Source: Actinernus sp. WN-2022 (lineage: Eukaryota > Cnidaria > Anthozoa > Actiniaria > Actinernidae). From it: a stretch of DNA of 64,000 nucleotides. Positions 32,965 through 44,588 of the stretch are shown here, piece after piece. A program made the translations under genes and the position numbers. The stretch spans positions 744,001 through 808,000 of the forward strand of contig JAOWCC010000936.1 in NCBI GenBank assembly GCA_030867875.1, in the 5' to 3' direction. Below the pieces are notes generated by a model, which was given only the letters and a program-made list of their open reading frames with translations, did not search any database and was not told where the DNA came from. Within the stretch, counting starts at the first letter, position 1. Every line of letters begins with the position of its first letter.

Positions 32965-33439
32965 CAGGAGCGTCCATATCTCCTTTATAGTTGTCACAGC
33001 GTGTTTACAAGTTGGGCTATTTTTAGATTATTTTCCCCGCCAATTGGTAGATTGCACCGTGGCGGAACAAAAGATGACTCATTAGCTACGTTTGTTATAC
33101 TAAACAACATGGTGCTACGCTTTTGTGATTTGATTCCCTTAGGAATTGCAACTCAACAATAGCGGGAAACCATTCTAAAAATAACCTAACTTGTAAAAAC
33201 GCTGTGACATTGGTCTAGTATAGGCTAGTTTCCATATAATTGCTAGGATCGCTACGATCGCTGAAAAATTGGCCCAGCGATCGTAGCGATCATATGGAAA
33301 TATATTTTTCGGCGATCGTAGCGATCCTGGCGATCGTAGCGATCGGGTGGCGATCGAAACGATTATATGGAAACTACTCTCCATAAGCTTATGGAAACTA
33401 GGCTTATGTGAAATGGACGCTCCTAGTTATGGGCTCCTG
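32965..33439. mobile_element. DNA transposon with 7-bp TSD, copy 2, inside a LINE
   Basis: Begins CAGGAGCG and ends GGCTCCTG, flanked by acttcac at 32958-32964 and 33440-33446. Same family as 4582-5641 and 44241-44588. The interior carries the Harbinger-like insertion 33222-33404. Confidence 0.85.
33222..33404. mobile_element. Harbinger-like MITE, nested
   Basis: The inverted ends aggctagtttccatata and tatatggaaactaggct are those of the ORF-bearing element at 4732-5454. A 3-bp duplication tat flanks it (33219-33221 and 33405-33407). The MADF ORF is deleted. Confidence 0.85.
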
Positions 33440-34140
33440 ACTTCACTGATAAAGAATCCCATTGTTTTAGGGTTAGGGTTTGTATTGTTTTAGGGGTAGG
33501 CTATTGTTTGGGTAACCAATAACATTTCAGGTTGCAAACGGTGAAGTTTGCCCTCGCGCTACAGCCATATTACACCGGTTCTACACTTTTTACACTGGCT
33601 ACCTGTAACGTTTAGAATATATGTTAAATTACTAATAGTTACATTTAAAGCTATTCATGGGCAAGCACGAGACTATTTCTAGTTTATTGCGAGTTAAAGA
33701 ACGATGAAGTTCGAAGATACTAGCATCATATTGCTAAACTCAAATTCGAACTTTTTTAAGGTAGGTCTTGTAAAGTCTTAAACCGCCCGAAATTGCGGCT
33801 TTCCGATCATAAGCCTGTGTGTAAAGGTCAAATTCAGAGCTTCTCCTGATGCTACCAAGCCTGTGGGCGTCAGGGCGTTCGCAGCGGCGGTCCCTGCGCT
33901 TTTGAATAAGCTGCCTTGTATGATCAGATCAGAAAGCAATTTCGGGCGGTCGGTGGTATTTAAATTTCATTTTACATTTTTAGATGTACTATTATTACAA
34001 TTTTTAGAATACAATTGTTTTATACTCGTAACAGTAGCATTGTATAACTTATCAATTATTATCAATTATTATTATTCACCTGTAATGCGCATTTGATCAT
34101 ATTGCACATGTTAACTTGCGCAATATAAATATTAAATTAT

Positions 34141-34560
34141 TATTATAATAATTATTATTAATGTTTCAGTTTCGATTGCCGAAGCACAACAATAAATACT
34201 CACTTACTGAATGAAAAATGTTCTGGATGGCAATGGTTCTGAAAGTTAACCATTTTTGGATTATTAACAACAGATGTGTTAACTACCTATAAGGACCGCA
34301 ACCACACGTGAAAATGCACAATGAACAGCAGTATATTAAATGATACGAACCTCTAGCTCTACACTCGAAGAAGTCCAAACAAAAAAGAAAAAAAATATCC
34401 AAAAGGAGGTTGGTTGTTCCATCTGCGCATTGCAATTTGGTCCTTATACGCATTATTTTTTTGTGTCCTGGCGCATGACCACAATGCAATGCGTTGGAAG
34501 AAATTGAGAAAATTGGCAACTCTACACAGATTAGTATTGCTGCTTGCTAGCTCGCTTCAG
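34141..34560. other. No gene recognised
   Basis: AT-rich; nothing identified beyond an ATT microsatellite at its start. Confidence 0.4.
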
Positions 34561-34710
34561 GCTCGCTCGTTGTGCAGAAAGTAATTGCCTGACGAACGAA
34601 TTGCACATTTAATTTCACACGTAAAACCGATATCGCACGTATCGCGAAGCGATTTAAGTGAAATTTAATGTGGAATACCTTCGGTCAGGCAATGAATTAT
34701 CTTTGAATCC
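34560..34710. repeat. Foldback repeat around aattgcctgacgaacga
   Basis: Left aattgcctgacgaa and right ttcggtcaggcaat are complementary. Inside, acgtaaaaccgatatcgcacg meets cgtatcgcg and ttaatttcac/gtgaaatttaa pairs, giving an imperfect hairpin. Confidence 0.65.
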
Positions 34711-37700
34711 CATAGCATTTACAAAATGATCAGATATAATCACTTTGATTAAAGTCTTGCTTAAATTCCCGCCACGCGCAAGGAACCGATCGCGCGGAAA
34801 ACTTAAGAGGGAATAGAAATTAAGCTAAAATTATACTGAGACTCGACGACAAAAATCACTCCAAGTTGAACCTCGTGGCGTTCACAACACATCAAACTTG
34901 TATTTCTGCAAATATCTTTGTTTTCCTTAGGTACACATAATTTCAATCATATATTTACCAAGAAAGTGAAAGTGTATTAACTGGAGACAAAATTGTGAAT
35001 GTCTGTAAAAGATTTGAGTACCAGCCAAAAACCGGCCACCTGTTGAAATCACTGGCTAATATAAGTAATGTACAAAATGAGCTGTAAAAATATTAGGAGC
35101 AAACTTGTAAGTAGTAGGTATCCCTTACTTAATATGAAAATTTTACCAACTTTTAATGCAGAATTTCTATTTCATAATAAATAAGCTTGTTTTTAAACTG
35201 GTGTGCTAAGTTCACTCGCTTGTGAACTTTTCTTTGTATTCGATCAGTAGCGTTCTGTATCCGTTCTGCAACCATCTAAGTTTCTGTGTGTGAATACTAC
35301 ACCAATTAATTCAGCAAGTTCGCAAAGCACCAGCTTTCCGTTCAATTCACACATTTTTGCTGCAGTTGTTTTCGTTACTTCCTCGGACTTCCGAGAGTAG
35401 GCTGCCTCTTGATCGATCGCTCAAAATAATCCGATTTCTCATCAAAAAGAGAAAAGACGAAAGATGATTTTCGTTCTTTGAATACTGTTAACTTTGTGAA
35501 TATCCTGGTTTGGGACTTTTCACAGATTTTTTCCGGCTCTGTTAGCGATAAAAAATAATAATGCGCGGGCATCCTTTAGATCGTTGAAATACAGCTTTTT
35601 GAGCAATTGAAGTCCACGTTGTATTACTTACCACGAAAAATACAGACAATCATAAGGTTGGAAAGCCGAAGCATATGCGGCGGTATCCAACAGTTTTTTA
35701 CCCGCCATAATGTGCGCCGCGCCCCCTTTCAGATTTCAATTGTTTTACTTTCCCGCCGAAAACTTGTCGCGCGCGCCAGGATTTTTCTAAAATTGCCCTT
35801 TTTCAATTTGTCTCATTATTTATGTATGGGCATGGGATAAAATAGTTAGTATGCTATGCTTTCTCGTGGTATACCGTGAGTATCCAACTCGTGACTTGAT
35901 ATTTCCTTTTATACAGACTCGCCTAAACTGGGCTCCTGTGTCAACTGAGAAATATACAGTCACTCGTATTGCATAACTAGTATATCATATATATGCGAAT
36001 TTGCGTCGTGCTATGGGATTCTACCACATATAGACATGACTCATAATTAAGTGCATTTCCATATTTCGACAGAGCCATAAGTAGTTGAAACGACTAACAA
36101 TTACATTACCGTCTAAAAGGGAATATAGCGGTCTCGTAGAAATCTGAGCCTGTTCTAGAATAAAAAGTGATTATTTGAAGCTTTGATAAACCAATAGCAT
36201 CACTACACCTTCCACGATCCTTTCTACGATTTCTTTTTTCTGGTGTTCAATTGAATCTGAATAAGAGAAAAATATTTTAAAGAACGTTCTGGCAGTTGTA
36301 GTTAAATGACGCCACAATGCTTATTGCTTTAAAATCAATAGACAATATGTTTAGAACCGATTTACGGTAGAGCGCCTGTCATAGATTGGTTTGTTGTTTG
36401 TGGAAGAGAACATTGTCAGAAATCCATCCCACGCGTGCGCACTGGACACCAAATTAGAGCAATAAACAGATGTTAAGATGCTCAACAAATTACTGTAGTT
36501 TGTATGGAAGTTTGAGTTTGAAGTTAAATTATGAGACAAAATTTAAACAAATCTCAATTACCTCGTTCGATTCATTTTCTAAACTATGTTGGTTACTATA
36601 AAATAGTTTTCTATCAAGTTTAAACGAATAACTATGGATTTCCAAGCTGTAATAAAAAGAAATACTAACTGTTGCTTTTGGCCTCCATGTTTACTGTAAT
36701 CTCCTTCCTTTCAGTCACTACCATGGTTCTTCTGATCAACTTTAGAGTACACAACTCGAGCGGTTATTGTTTTGCCCCGATCAATTCTAGTAGTTCAAAG
36801 GACGTTTTATCACGTAAATGTATCCAAATGTGGCTTCCCAGTGAGGCCGTAAATATGAGTGATTTTGAGGTTTCTGTTCAGCCGCTACTTGTATGAACAG
36901 CATAAGAGTCCCGTAAATACACATGCTTTCTTTCCCAGCTTTGCCAGAGCCGTCCGTCCGTTATTACTCACTCGATTTGCCTGTAAAAGCCTCGTAACCT
37001 GTAGACTCTTAGCAGCTGTATGATTGGTTATGTTGAGTTTCAATATAAGAACTATTTTCCATAGAGTAAAAGAACACGCGCGAATTCATTGAATAAATTA
37101 TGTTAAAAATCAACATGATTGTTTACCTCGAAGAAGTCACGGTTTTCACTAAAATGATGATTTACGAAGGGATTTCTAGCTGGTTTATTCCATAATGACA
37201 ACACTTCTATTTCTTATTTGCCTAAATTCGTAGTGAATTATCAAATTGTGCCTGAATATTTAATGAAATGGCCGCAACAACTGAGAAAGCTGAGTACTTC
37301 GAGTCTACCATGGCTTAGGCTCTGAACACACAGCATGTTTTACGGCAGAATACCCTAGCTGGACAGTCATAATCTGCTGGACTGAGAGCCCTTATACATG
37401 TCTGTTAATATGGGGAAAGATGAAGATCAATTTGATGGCAGAAACCCTCATCGAGCTTTTAAATGAAGAAATACGAAGCAGAAGATTTACAGTGAACAAC
37501 AATGTAATAAGAGAGGAGCGCCTGATGTCAGCATGACAGGTAGCCTGATTTTCAGACTGTCGAGGTCGTCCGATCACTTCCTCCCACCTCCCAGGCTGAT
37601 GGACTTCGGCATAAACCGTGTTCTGGCCATTGTTTCATTTCGACTAATCAGAGCGAAGGTTTTATTTTTAGAGAACTGAGGTATGCGTGGAATGTCTAGT

Positions 37701-37725
37701 GCAGCCAGCATGAAGGTGAAGCCAA
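34711..37725. other. Long stretch without a supported gene
   Basis: Only chance frames are seen. An acceptor-like tctccttcctttcag at 36714 opens onto a frame ending 36896 that has no recognisable domain, so it is not called. G+C rises at about 35690-35780 without other structure. Confidence 0.4.
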
Positions 37726-37860
37726 ATGGCGGACGATACAAACGGACTTGATATGGCTTTGGAGAAAGCGTGCGAAACTTTCGACATTTCTGAATTATTT
37801 CCCAAACAGAGAAAGGCATTATTATACTTCGTTTCCCGGAAGGATCTTTGCTACCACAGC
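37726..37860 (+). pseudogene. N-terminal fragment of a RecQ-like helicase
   Basis: The frame starting MADDTNGLDMALEKAC continues FDISELFPKQRKALLYFVSRKD. Lysine/arginine-rich LFPKQ..AL sequences of this form precede the ATP-binding motif in RecQ-family helicases. The Walker A motif that should follow is absent; the frame loses similarity after about 37850 and stops at 37914. Probably a broken gene copy or transposon-carried fragment. Confidence 0.5.
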
Positions 37861-38640
37861 TGCATCTATAAGGCGACGACCAGCTCGAGAATCGAGAGAG
37901 GAGAAATTATGTAGCCTTCTACAACTTCTACAGATCGCCAGAATCACGGCTCTTTCATGCACTGCAGAATATGTTCTACAGCTTCAAACTTATAGAAACA
38001 GAACGTGGAGAAACATGTTGTCCTCAGACGTGTACCGGAAAAATCTGATAGGAAGCGCTATCGATATCGCGATCGATGTTTATGAATCTACTAGCTACGG
38101 GCTTTGGAAAGTCATTAATCTTCCTCGACCGCTTTGTATGCCATATTAAAATGTAATGTCTCCTAGAATGTTGGCATTTAGAAGACCAAATATTTCATGA
38201 AATGTACTGCTTTTTTTACAGCAGTGAACACACATACTGAGTATGTCATGGTAATAGTTTCACGATATTTGGGCAATTATTTATGTTTGCAGAATTTTTA
38301 AAACACTTTATTTTGACAATTTTGCTGACCTAAAAGCTGAAATATCTTAGCTTTTTCGCCTAAAGAAGACTAAATCTTTCATGGAATGGCATGAAATTGT
38401 TACAGGAGTGAACACATATACTGAATATGTCATGGTAAAAGTTGGATTACATTTGCGATATCACCGCAGCTCTGACGTCAAACCTGCAGACATTGATAAT
38501 TCCTGGACTATTTTCAGCCAATCAGAAACGAAGTTGTGATTTTTAACAGATAACATCCGGGGACTGACAAATATTAGCGCACATTTCTTTGCCACAAGTT
38601 GGTTATTGTTTAGATTTTTGAACAGGTTGCTTTGCAAAAC
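37861..38640. other. No gene recognised
   Basis: Two similar blocks, gaagac.aaat.tttcatg.aatg and agtgaacacatatactga (about 38180 and 38365), form a diverged direct repeat. Nothing else is seen. Confidence 0.4.
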
Positions 38641-38645
38641 TGACG

Positions 38646-38967
38646 TACCCTGGTCCCAGAGGCTTTCGAGAAAGGAGCTGCGAAGCGGCGATCAGCGAGC
38701 CGCAAAGCGGTGAGAAGGGAAGAGAGAAGAAAGCCTCTGGTAGCCCGCGACCGTTTCTCACTATCATGCTAACGATAGGTGCCAATCAACATCACTAGAT
38801 CAATTAACGAGGAACCAATCACAACACACTAGATACTAGACAATAGCCAATCAGAGAACGCTATAAGGTAATTAAAGATTCCTCCAATCAGGAGGAAGGG
38901 ACAGATCTTGTCCCTAGTTCAAATCTTCTCTGCAACGGAAGAAAGCCTCTGGGACCAGGGTATGCAA
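38646..38967. mobile_element. MITE with accctggtcccagaggc termini
   Basis: Left accctggtcccagaggctttc is exactly mirrored by gaaagcctctgggaccagggt at the right end, with ta on both flanks. About 320 bp, no ORF. Confidence 0.9.
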
Positions 38968-39018
38968 AAAGGTACCTCTGTTAAAACTTGGAACTTTTTT
39001 AAAGCATGCACTATTATA

Positions 39019-39193
39019 ACAATAGAGTGTGTCTGTCGAGGGACTATCGGCTTATAGTTGCTCGCGGAAATTTGATGTTCTTAAAACAAATATAAGCCCG
39101 AGAACGCAGATCGAGTTCTTATATGCTAGTTTTAAGAACATCAAATTTCCAAGGGAAACTATCAGCCGATAGTTCCAAGACAAACACACTCTA
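39019..39193. mobile_element. Hairpin MITE (atagagtgtgtctgtcg)
   Basis: Left atagagtgtgtctgtcgagg is mirrored by acaaacacactctat. Inner arms gaaatttgatgttcttaaaac and gttttaagaacatcaaatttc are perfect complements. Confidence 0.85.
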
Positions 39194-39219
39194 TTTGTCG
39201 TTATTGTTCATCACAAAAT

Positions 39220-39900
39220 TGTCTTCCGCTCTCAGAGGGCACAACTATCACGTCACGTAATCGCTTTTAGCCAATGTCCGCGCGCGAAAATTTTGTGGTG
39301 AACTATAACGGCTGATAATTTCCCTTGGAAATTTGACGTTCTTAAAACTAGCATATAAGCCCTCGAACGCATATATTCGTTTTAAGAAAATCAAATTTCC
39401 GCGGGCAACTATTAGCCGATATCCCTCGATAGACACACTCTATTGTTATAATAGTCTATCGACAGACACACTCTATTTGTATAATAGTGCCAAGTGGCGG
39501 ACCAATGAGAACGCGCCAACATTTTGTGGTGAGATATATAGCCTGATAGTTTGCATCCGCGGACGACAATTATCTCGTCACGTGATCAATTTTATCCAAT
39601 TAGAATCGGAAAGAATTTAGTAGTGAACTATGGCGCCTGATATTTCTCAGTGGAGGACGAATACTATCACATCACGTGTTCGCTTTTGGCCAATGAACGC
39701 GTGCCAAAAGTTAGTGTTAATCTATAATGCCTGATAGTTGCAACCGCAGACGACAACTATCACGCTACGTGATCAGTTTAATTTCATTCCAATGGGAATC
39801 GAAGAAAACTTAGTGGTGCCTGAACTTAAAAGGCTGATAGATGACGAGTAGTGTAGCTCTGAGTCCACTATCAGCCATAGAAACTGATAGCGAGTAGTCG
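39220..39900. repeat. Degenerate tandem block (ctgatagt..gacgacaactatcac)
   Basis: Four to five ragged units of about 110-140 bp each contain a ctgata.tt stretch, a gacgacaa.tatc.cgtcacgtgatc stretch and cca.tgagaacgcg. A second partial copy of the preceding hairpin lies at 39310-39445. Confidence 0.65.
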
Positions 39901-40418
39901 AATTGTTTTAGTAGAAACCTGTTAACTATATAATATATATAGCTGTTCAATTTTAGACTGAAACAAGAAGACTCAGGTTTGGTAGTTTGACGCCGAAGAA
40001 GCCACCAATGTATTGTTTTTTGAAAACCGTCTTTTTACTACTCGCTCAATGGATAGCAAGTAGCCAGCCAATCAGATCGCAAGTATCGCAATAGAACACT
40101 TGTCTAGTTGGTTTCTACTGATAGACTGTTTGGCGACCCTTAACGGGGCAGTAAACACTTATTTCAAGTTGTTCGATCGACGCAACAAATAACAAACCAA
40201 GATCGAAAAGGATGTCCAGTACTTTGTGCTTGTACTTCATATAGAAAAGATATACAATGCGGCTATGATCATGACATATTAATTCCAAAATAGTTGAATT
40301 CATAAGAACCAGAAAACTTTACGGTCTTGGCTTGTTGTTTTTGATTGGACAACCTTTTTGAAAAAGCTGTATATATTCCCAGGCGTTTCTAACTCGAGTT
40401 GCTTTTGTTCTTTAACAG
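39901..40418. other. Upstream of the IL-17-like exon
   Basis: No exon with a signal peptide could be placed here. The last 20 bp (ttgcttttgttctttaacag) are an excellent splice acceptor. Confidence 0.4.
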
Positions 40419-40746
40419 TCCTAGACGACACAAATATAGGAAGGGGAATGCTGGACTTGCCAAACGAAACTACGACCTCTGCAAAGAGACTGTCGATACG
40501 TTGTACAAAGTCGCTGATGCCAGGCAAAATTTAGTCTTCGCTATCGATACCATTACATGCAGCGGGCAATGCAACTTCTTCATCTTCCAACCTTTGGGGA
40601 ATTGCGAATTAAGGAAGCACTCAATGGTGGTGTATGTCGCGGATGGAATAAGTTGCAGCGGAAACCTGGTTCCAAAAACTGTTGAAGTCGGTGTAGCATG
40701 TGAATGTAAAACGTTCATGAATCCTAATATGTACCCGGGTAAATAA
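40419..40746 (+). CDS. IL-17-like cysteine-rich secreted domain, last exon
   Basis: An open frame after a strong acceptor (exon starts at codon position 3) runs 108 codons to TAA. Seven cysteines fall at exon residues 21, 47, 51, 62, 79, 94 and 96. The pattern resembles the IL-17 cystine-knot fold: a DARQNLVFAIDTITCSGQC stretch fits the family's D..R.P..I..A.C...C block, and C79-x14-C94-x-C96 has the same spacing as the IL-17 C-terminal C-x14-C-x-C signature (here VEVGVACEC). IL-17 cytokines are secreted dimers acting in epithelial immunity and are known in cnidarians. KR at residues 15-16 could be a processing site. The first exon, with signal peptide, was not found, so the gene is partial here. 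Another cystine-knot family is possible. Confidence 0.55.
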
Positions 40747-40760
40747 CTGTCACTGATGTT

Positions 40761-41166
40761 AGAACGGTTTTCAATTGAGTGTCGTAAAACCAACGCCAGA
40801 GCCAATCACGGGAGCAAGTAAAACAGCAACGAGCCAATCACGAACTGACGTAATTCGTGATTGGTTTTACTTGAACCACTCACGAGGATGCAATCGTGTA
40901 TAACTAACCAAAAAACCTCGACAGAATCACATAATTACTTTTCGACACTCAATTGCCCACTTTAGAAACGAGTAGGGGGATGGGGCGAGTTCGGTTTCGC
41001 AAAGGCGCTTGGGATCGTTACTGGGGACAGTTAATTGCGATATTTGCCATGTTTCTTTGTATTCTGCAATTAGGGTGTCCCCAGTAACGATCCCAAGTAC
41101 CTTTGCGAAACCGAACTCGCCCCAGACCCCTACTCGTTTCTAAAGTGGACAATTGAAAACCGTTCT
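40761..41166. mobile_element. MITE family C, copy 2, split by another MITE
   Basis: Left agaacggttttcaattgagt is mirrored by caattgaaaaccgttct at the right end. The interior shares gccaatcacgggagcaag with 27475-27765. The right arm is broken by the insertion 40956-41150. Confidence 0.8.
40956..41150. mobile_element. Hairpin MITE nested in the MITE C right arm
   Basis: Perfect long arms: ccactttagaaacgagtagg is mirrored at the right end, and gtttcgcaaag..cttgggatcgttactgggga is mirrored around a ~55-bp loop. aattg flanks both sides (40951-40955 and 41151-41155), a 5-bp target duplication. Confidence 0.85.
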
Positions 41167-41179
41167 ATATCAACGTATT

Positions 41180-41866
41180 CACACGTGATGATTTTTGAGA
41201 TCAGCAAACTGGAATCTCTAGCATGAAAATAACCACCGTCATCTCAAAGACCAGCTATGAATCATCATTTTTGGAAAGTTTTAATACTCTAGAATGAAAT
41301 CCCGAAAATATACTAAGGATGGGATTTATAGACTTTTGTATGGGGTTCAGTTTGCAGTTATGTGTACACCTGATTTGCATAATGTCAAAGTTAAAGGTTT
41401 TAAGGAGAAACTACTCTTTCCTCCAAAAGAAGATGTTTATGTAAGTAAACTGTAGAATTTTGAAAATGAAATGATATTTCTCTGCATAGGTATGGACCCT
41501 TTGCACGTTACGTCATAGCCGCCATGTTGGTGTACAGTTAACAATAGATTCCTCGTTAGCTTCTTTTGTTCTGTACACCAACATGGCCGCCATGCCCTTT
41601 GTCATTTGAATCTCTGGGGATTGAGCGCGAACCATCTATTGACTTTTTTTGAATCTGAAAACATCAAAACGAGGCTGTGTACGCATGACTTCAAAATCCC
41701 ATATAAAAGTCTATAAATCGATCCTTAATATCTTTCGGGATCTCATCCTATACTATTATAACTGTCCAGAAATGTTGATTTATAGGTGCTCTTGGAGATG
41801 ACAGTGGTTATCTTCATGTTAGAGATCCCAGTTTGCTGATCTAAGAAAATCATGACGTGTGGATAA
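41180..41866. mobile_element. Foldback element with a nested MITE
   Basis: The left arm (acacgtgatgatttttgaga, ctggaatctctagcatgaa) is complementary to the right arm (ttagagatcccagtttgctg, aatcatgacgtgt). Further inside, tttatagacttttgtatggg pairs with catataaaagtctataaa. The centre holds the MITE at 41501-41630. Confidence 0.8.
41501..41630. mobile_element. MITE family D (ccgccatgttggtg), copy 1
   Basis: gccgccatgttggtgtaca at 41518 is mirrored by tgtacaccaacatggccgcc. The outer part ttgcacgttacgtcatag and gtcatttgaatctctgggg is shared with copies at 46764, 52870 and 58995. Confidence 0.8.
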
Positions 41867-42640
41867 GGTGTATAGTTAATATTGCACCAAGAGTACATCG
41901 TAACCTTCTAAAATGAATGACATCCTTTGCAGTCGTAACGAGAGATATCTGAATACTTTCCAAACTGTTTTGAACAGACAAAACAGATTTGCACATACAA
42001 GTGATTGTCTATTGTAATATGGCGCCATTCCAAGTCCAAAACAGGGCAATAAGGGGGATATGTCATAAGGATTTTTACGATTTTTGGTCAAATGATAATG
42101 GTTAGAGACGTCATCTAAAGTTGAATTTGAAGGTGGAAACACAGCAATAGATTTAGGCATCCGTAAGGACCATTTGAGAGTAAACATTGGGATTTTCAGT
42201 GGAGGTTTCCTTTGAATGTACTATGTCACCTATGTTTAGCATCACTTTGAGAAGCTTTAAACTTAGATACCAAGTTTAAATTTTAATCTAGCTTGGACTT
42301 CCTTCGAAAAATAGCATCACTATCAATAACTGAGTGATATATTCAATTAATATTCCAACTTCTTACACAGTACAAAATCCAATCAGATGATTGGCTAATA
42401 ACTGTGCTGCATTGGTGACCACAGCACGTTGTTCGATCATGCATGCACTTTGATATTAAAAGGATTAGTGACTTATAATGTGTGCGTTTTATTGACAAAG
42501 GCCTTTGGCCTCATGCAGTATTCAATATTTTTCGTTTATCATACAGTCAGCGCGTACCTGTATTTGTCATTATAAAATAACCCTCAGAAAATACGCGCTC
42601 AAATTGGCTGAAAGCCGTGTTTCTATTTACCAATTAGACT
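41867..42640. other. No gene recognised
   Basis: A minus-strand chance frame at 41876-42187 has no domain. AT-rich non-coding sequence. Confidence 0.4.
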
Positions 42641-42720
42641 ACGAGCTCGAAGTTTCTATCGGCTGATGGCGAGGAGCGAAGCTCCGAGTCAACTCTCAGC
42701 CATATAAACTGTAACCGTTG
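42640..42720. repeat. ctatcggctgatggcgaggagcg repeat
   Basis: The words ctgatg.cga..ag and ctccgagtc.actctcagccata match 39831-39900, a dispersed short repeat. Confidence 0.55.
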
Positions 42721-42799
42721 CTTCTTGTTCGGTAAAGTTGGTTTCTAGTTCAGTTACAATGATTGGTAACTGGAGTAATTTCAGAAGGAATTAGTGAGG

Positions 42800-43322
42800 C
42801 AACGAAACAAGGGCACCCAACGAGTACTTTTTGAAATTCGTTTGAAACCAGTTGTCTGCAGCTTATCTAACCATTTTAAGGCGCCTACTATGTCTTTTGA
42901 CGTATTCTAGAAAGCTATTAGCTGTTCGGATTTTCTAGGTGGAAGTCGCGTCAACCGAAAATACTATGGCAAAATATTCCCGGCCTACGAATTTGTTAGT
43001 AGTCTAGAACATAACAAGAATTTTCTAGCCCAAGTAACTTTGTGTTGCAACGTTTTGTGGAGGTACGAATTTTTTAGGGATTCTTTTTTCCTGTTCTGAC
43101 TCTATTGATCAGACGAATTGGGACGTACGAATATTTTAGGGGAAACCTTTTAGTCTCCCTTTTCTTCTATAATTTTCTTGGGATTGAAAACAAATTTTCT
43201 AGCCAGTATTTCAGAAAACAATTTTCAAGGGACAATTTTTTCAAATCCGAAAGTTTTAGGCTAACTTACTCTCCCGAACAGCTTTTTAACCGAAAACTTC
43301 GTTGGGTGCCCTTGACGAAATT
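42800..43322. mobile_element. MITE with agggcacccaacga termini
   Basis: Left caagggcacccaacgag is mirrored by cgttgggtgcccttg at the right. The interior repeats cgaatttt.tagg words several times. No ORF of note. Confidence 0.8.
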
Positions 43323-43450
43323 TGGACCCCACTAGTACGTGTCCACACAGTTATCAGATACTTCCCCGATGATTCCTTTGCTTCTCCTACCTAAAGCGCT
43401 TTCAATTGAATTCTCGAGGAATCGCTTGCGCTGACCAGCATTTAATTAAA

Positions 43451-44009
43451 AGTTTGAGATATTTGATATTTTGATATTTTTGCGTATTTCTAAAGTAAAG
43501 TTGCTATATTTTCTCCTTTCCACACCGTTTTTTGATATGACGACGGACGGGAAGGCTTATTTTTGGAGATTTCACGTCCCCGGCCATTACTCGACCATTT
43601 CTTTGACAGAGCTATGACAGAGCTAATTTCCAGCGGACGTGACGTTATTTTCTCAACACAACGGTTCACACAAACTTTCGCATGAACTTATAAGTAAATT
43701 ACAAGTCTATACTATTTTTTTTTCAAAAAGGAAAGGAAATATAACGACGTTTTGAATGGAAATATGCATTAACAAGAGCGACGCGTTGAGAAAATGACGT
43801 CACGACAGCAAACCGCTGGTCGAAAATCGCGAAGTATTGAGGAACACACTTCAGTAATTGCGGCCGTGATTTCGACGGTAAACTCTGCAAAATTCATAGT
43901 TTAATTTGGTGGTAATATTTTGATTTGGATATTTCGACACTGTGTGTCGTTTTGGAAGACAAAAATGTAGAAAAGAAAATGGTTGAATTTCGTCGAAGTG
44001 GCACTTTAA
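43451..44009. mobile_element. MITE family B, copy 2 (uninterrupted)
   Basis: Matches 13889-15002 except for that copy's 534-bp insertion; ends ggcactttaa. The left terminus is worn. It serves as the empty-site reference for the insertion at 14155-14688. Confidence 0.8.
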
Positions 44010-44240
44010 CAACAGTGATAAGTTTGACATTTGAAATGCGTCCAGTACCCTAATTCGATTTTATTAAATATTTTTTCTTTATTCATCGAATCAACTTTCA
44101 AATGTACATTATTGAATGAAAGAATACAAAATGCATTTGTGGCCAATTTAAAATAGAATTCAAGATTCCATAAGATAAACTGCCAGTAGAATTATAGAAA
44201 GTCTAATAATCTAATCTAACAATCTAATGATACCTTAATC

Positions 44241-44588
44241 CAGGAAGGAGCCCATTACCAGGAGCATCCATCTCACATACTTGGTCTGTGAGTCAGCACA
44301 TTCCCAGATCAGGTTATTTTTAAAACACCCGAGGTGAATAAATCCCATATCCCCAAGCAGTGGCCGATAAAATGCTTACTTTTTCACAATGGCGAGGTTT
44401 TCTCATTGTATGCAATAGCAATATCTTTTCATAAATCATAAGAAGCATTGTTTGCCTATAGTACAATGTTGCATGAAATTACTGTTCACAAGGCTTGTTA
44501 TTGTTTTACGCAGCTAAAAATAGCCTGATCTGGGAACACGCTGACTCACGAATGCATAACAGATAGACGCTCCTGGTAATGGCTCCTG
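44241..44588. mobile_element. DNA transposon with 7-bp TSD, copy 3 (simple)
   Basis: Begins CAGGAAGGAGCC and ends GGCTCCTG. cttaatc flanks both sides (44234-44240 and 44589-44595). Arms carry gtcagca..ttcccagatcagg and cctgatctgggaa.acgctga. At 348 bp it is the only copy without a nested element. Confidence 0.9.

Larger units (their letters stand above)
32760..34140 (+). pseudogene. CR1/L2-like LINE 3' part, interrupted
   Basis: Decayed RT C-terminal coding. LVHAFIMGRIDY, then a stop where Cys is usual, then NSLLFGLP and QNAAARLVCLIP (about 32785-32920) run up to the insertion at 32965. After it come ATAILHRFYTFYTGYL-like and WLPVTFRIYVKLLIVTFKAI (33560-33660), then GVRAFAAAVPALLNKLP (33863-33915). 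The tail has gcgcaatataaat followed by an ATT run, a usual 3' end for these LINEs. Several stops and shifts mean it is dead. Confidence 0.75.

Noticed and set aside
36714..36896. Possible exon after a strong acceptor, perhaps the missing 5' exon of the IL-17-like gene
   Set aside because: The acceptor is good, but the peptide has no clear signal sequence or family similarity, and it ends in a stop rather than a donor.
39000..39900. CRISPR-like spaced repeats
   Set aside because: Units are ragged, vary in length and are hairpin MITE derivatives; the genome is eukaryotic.
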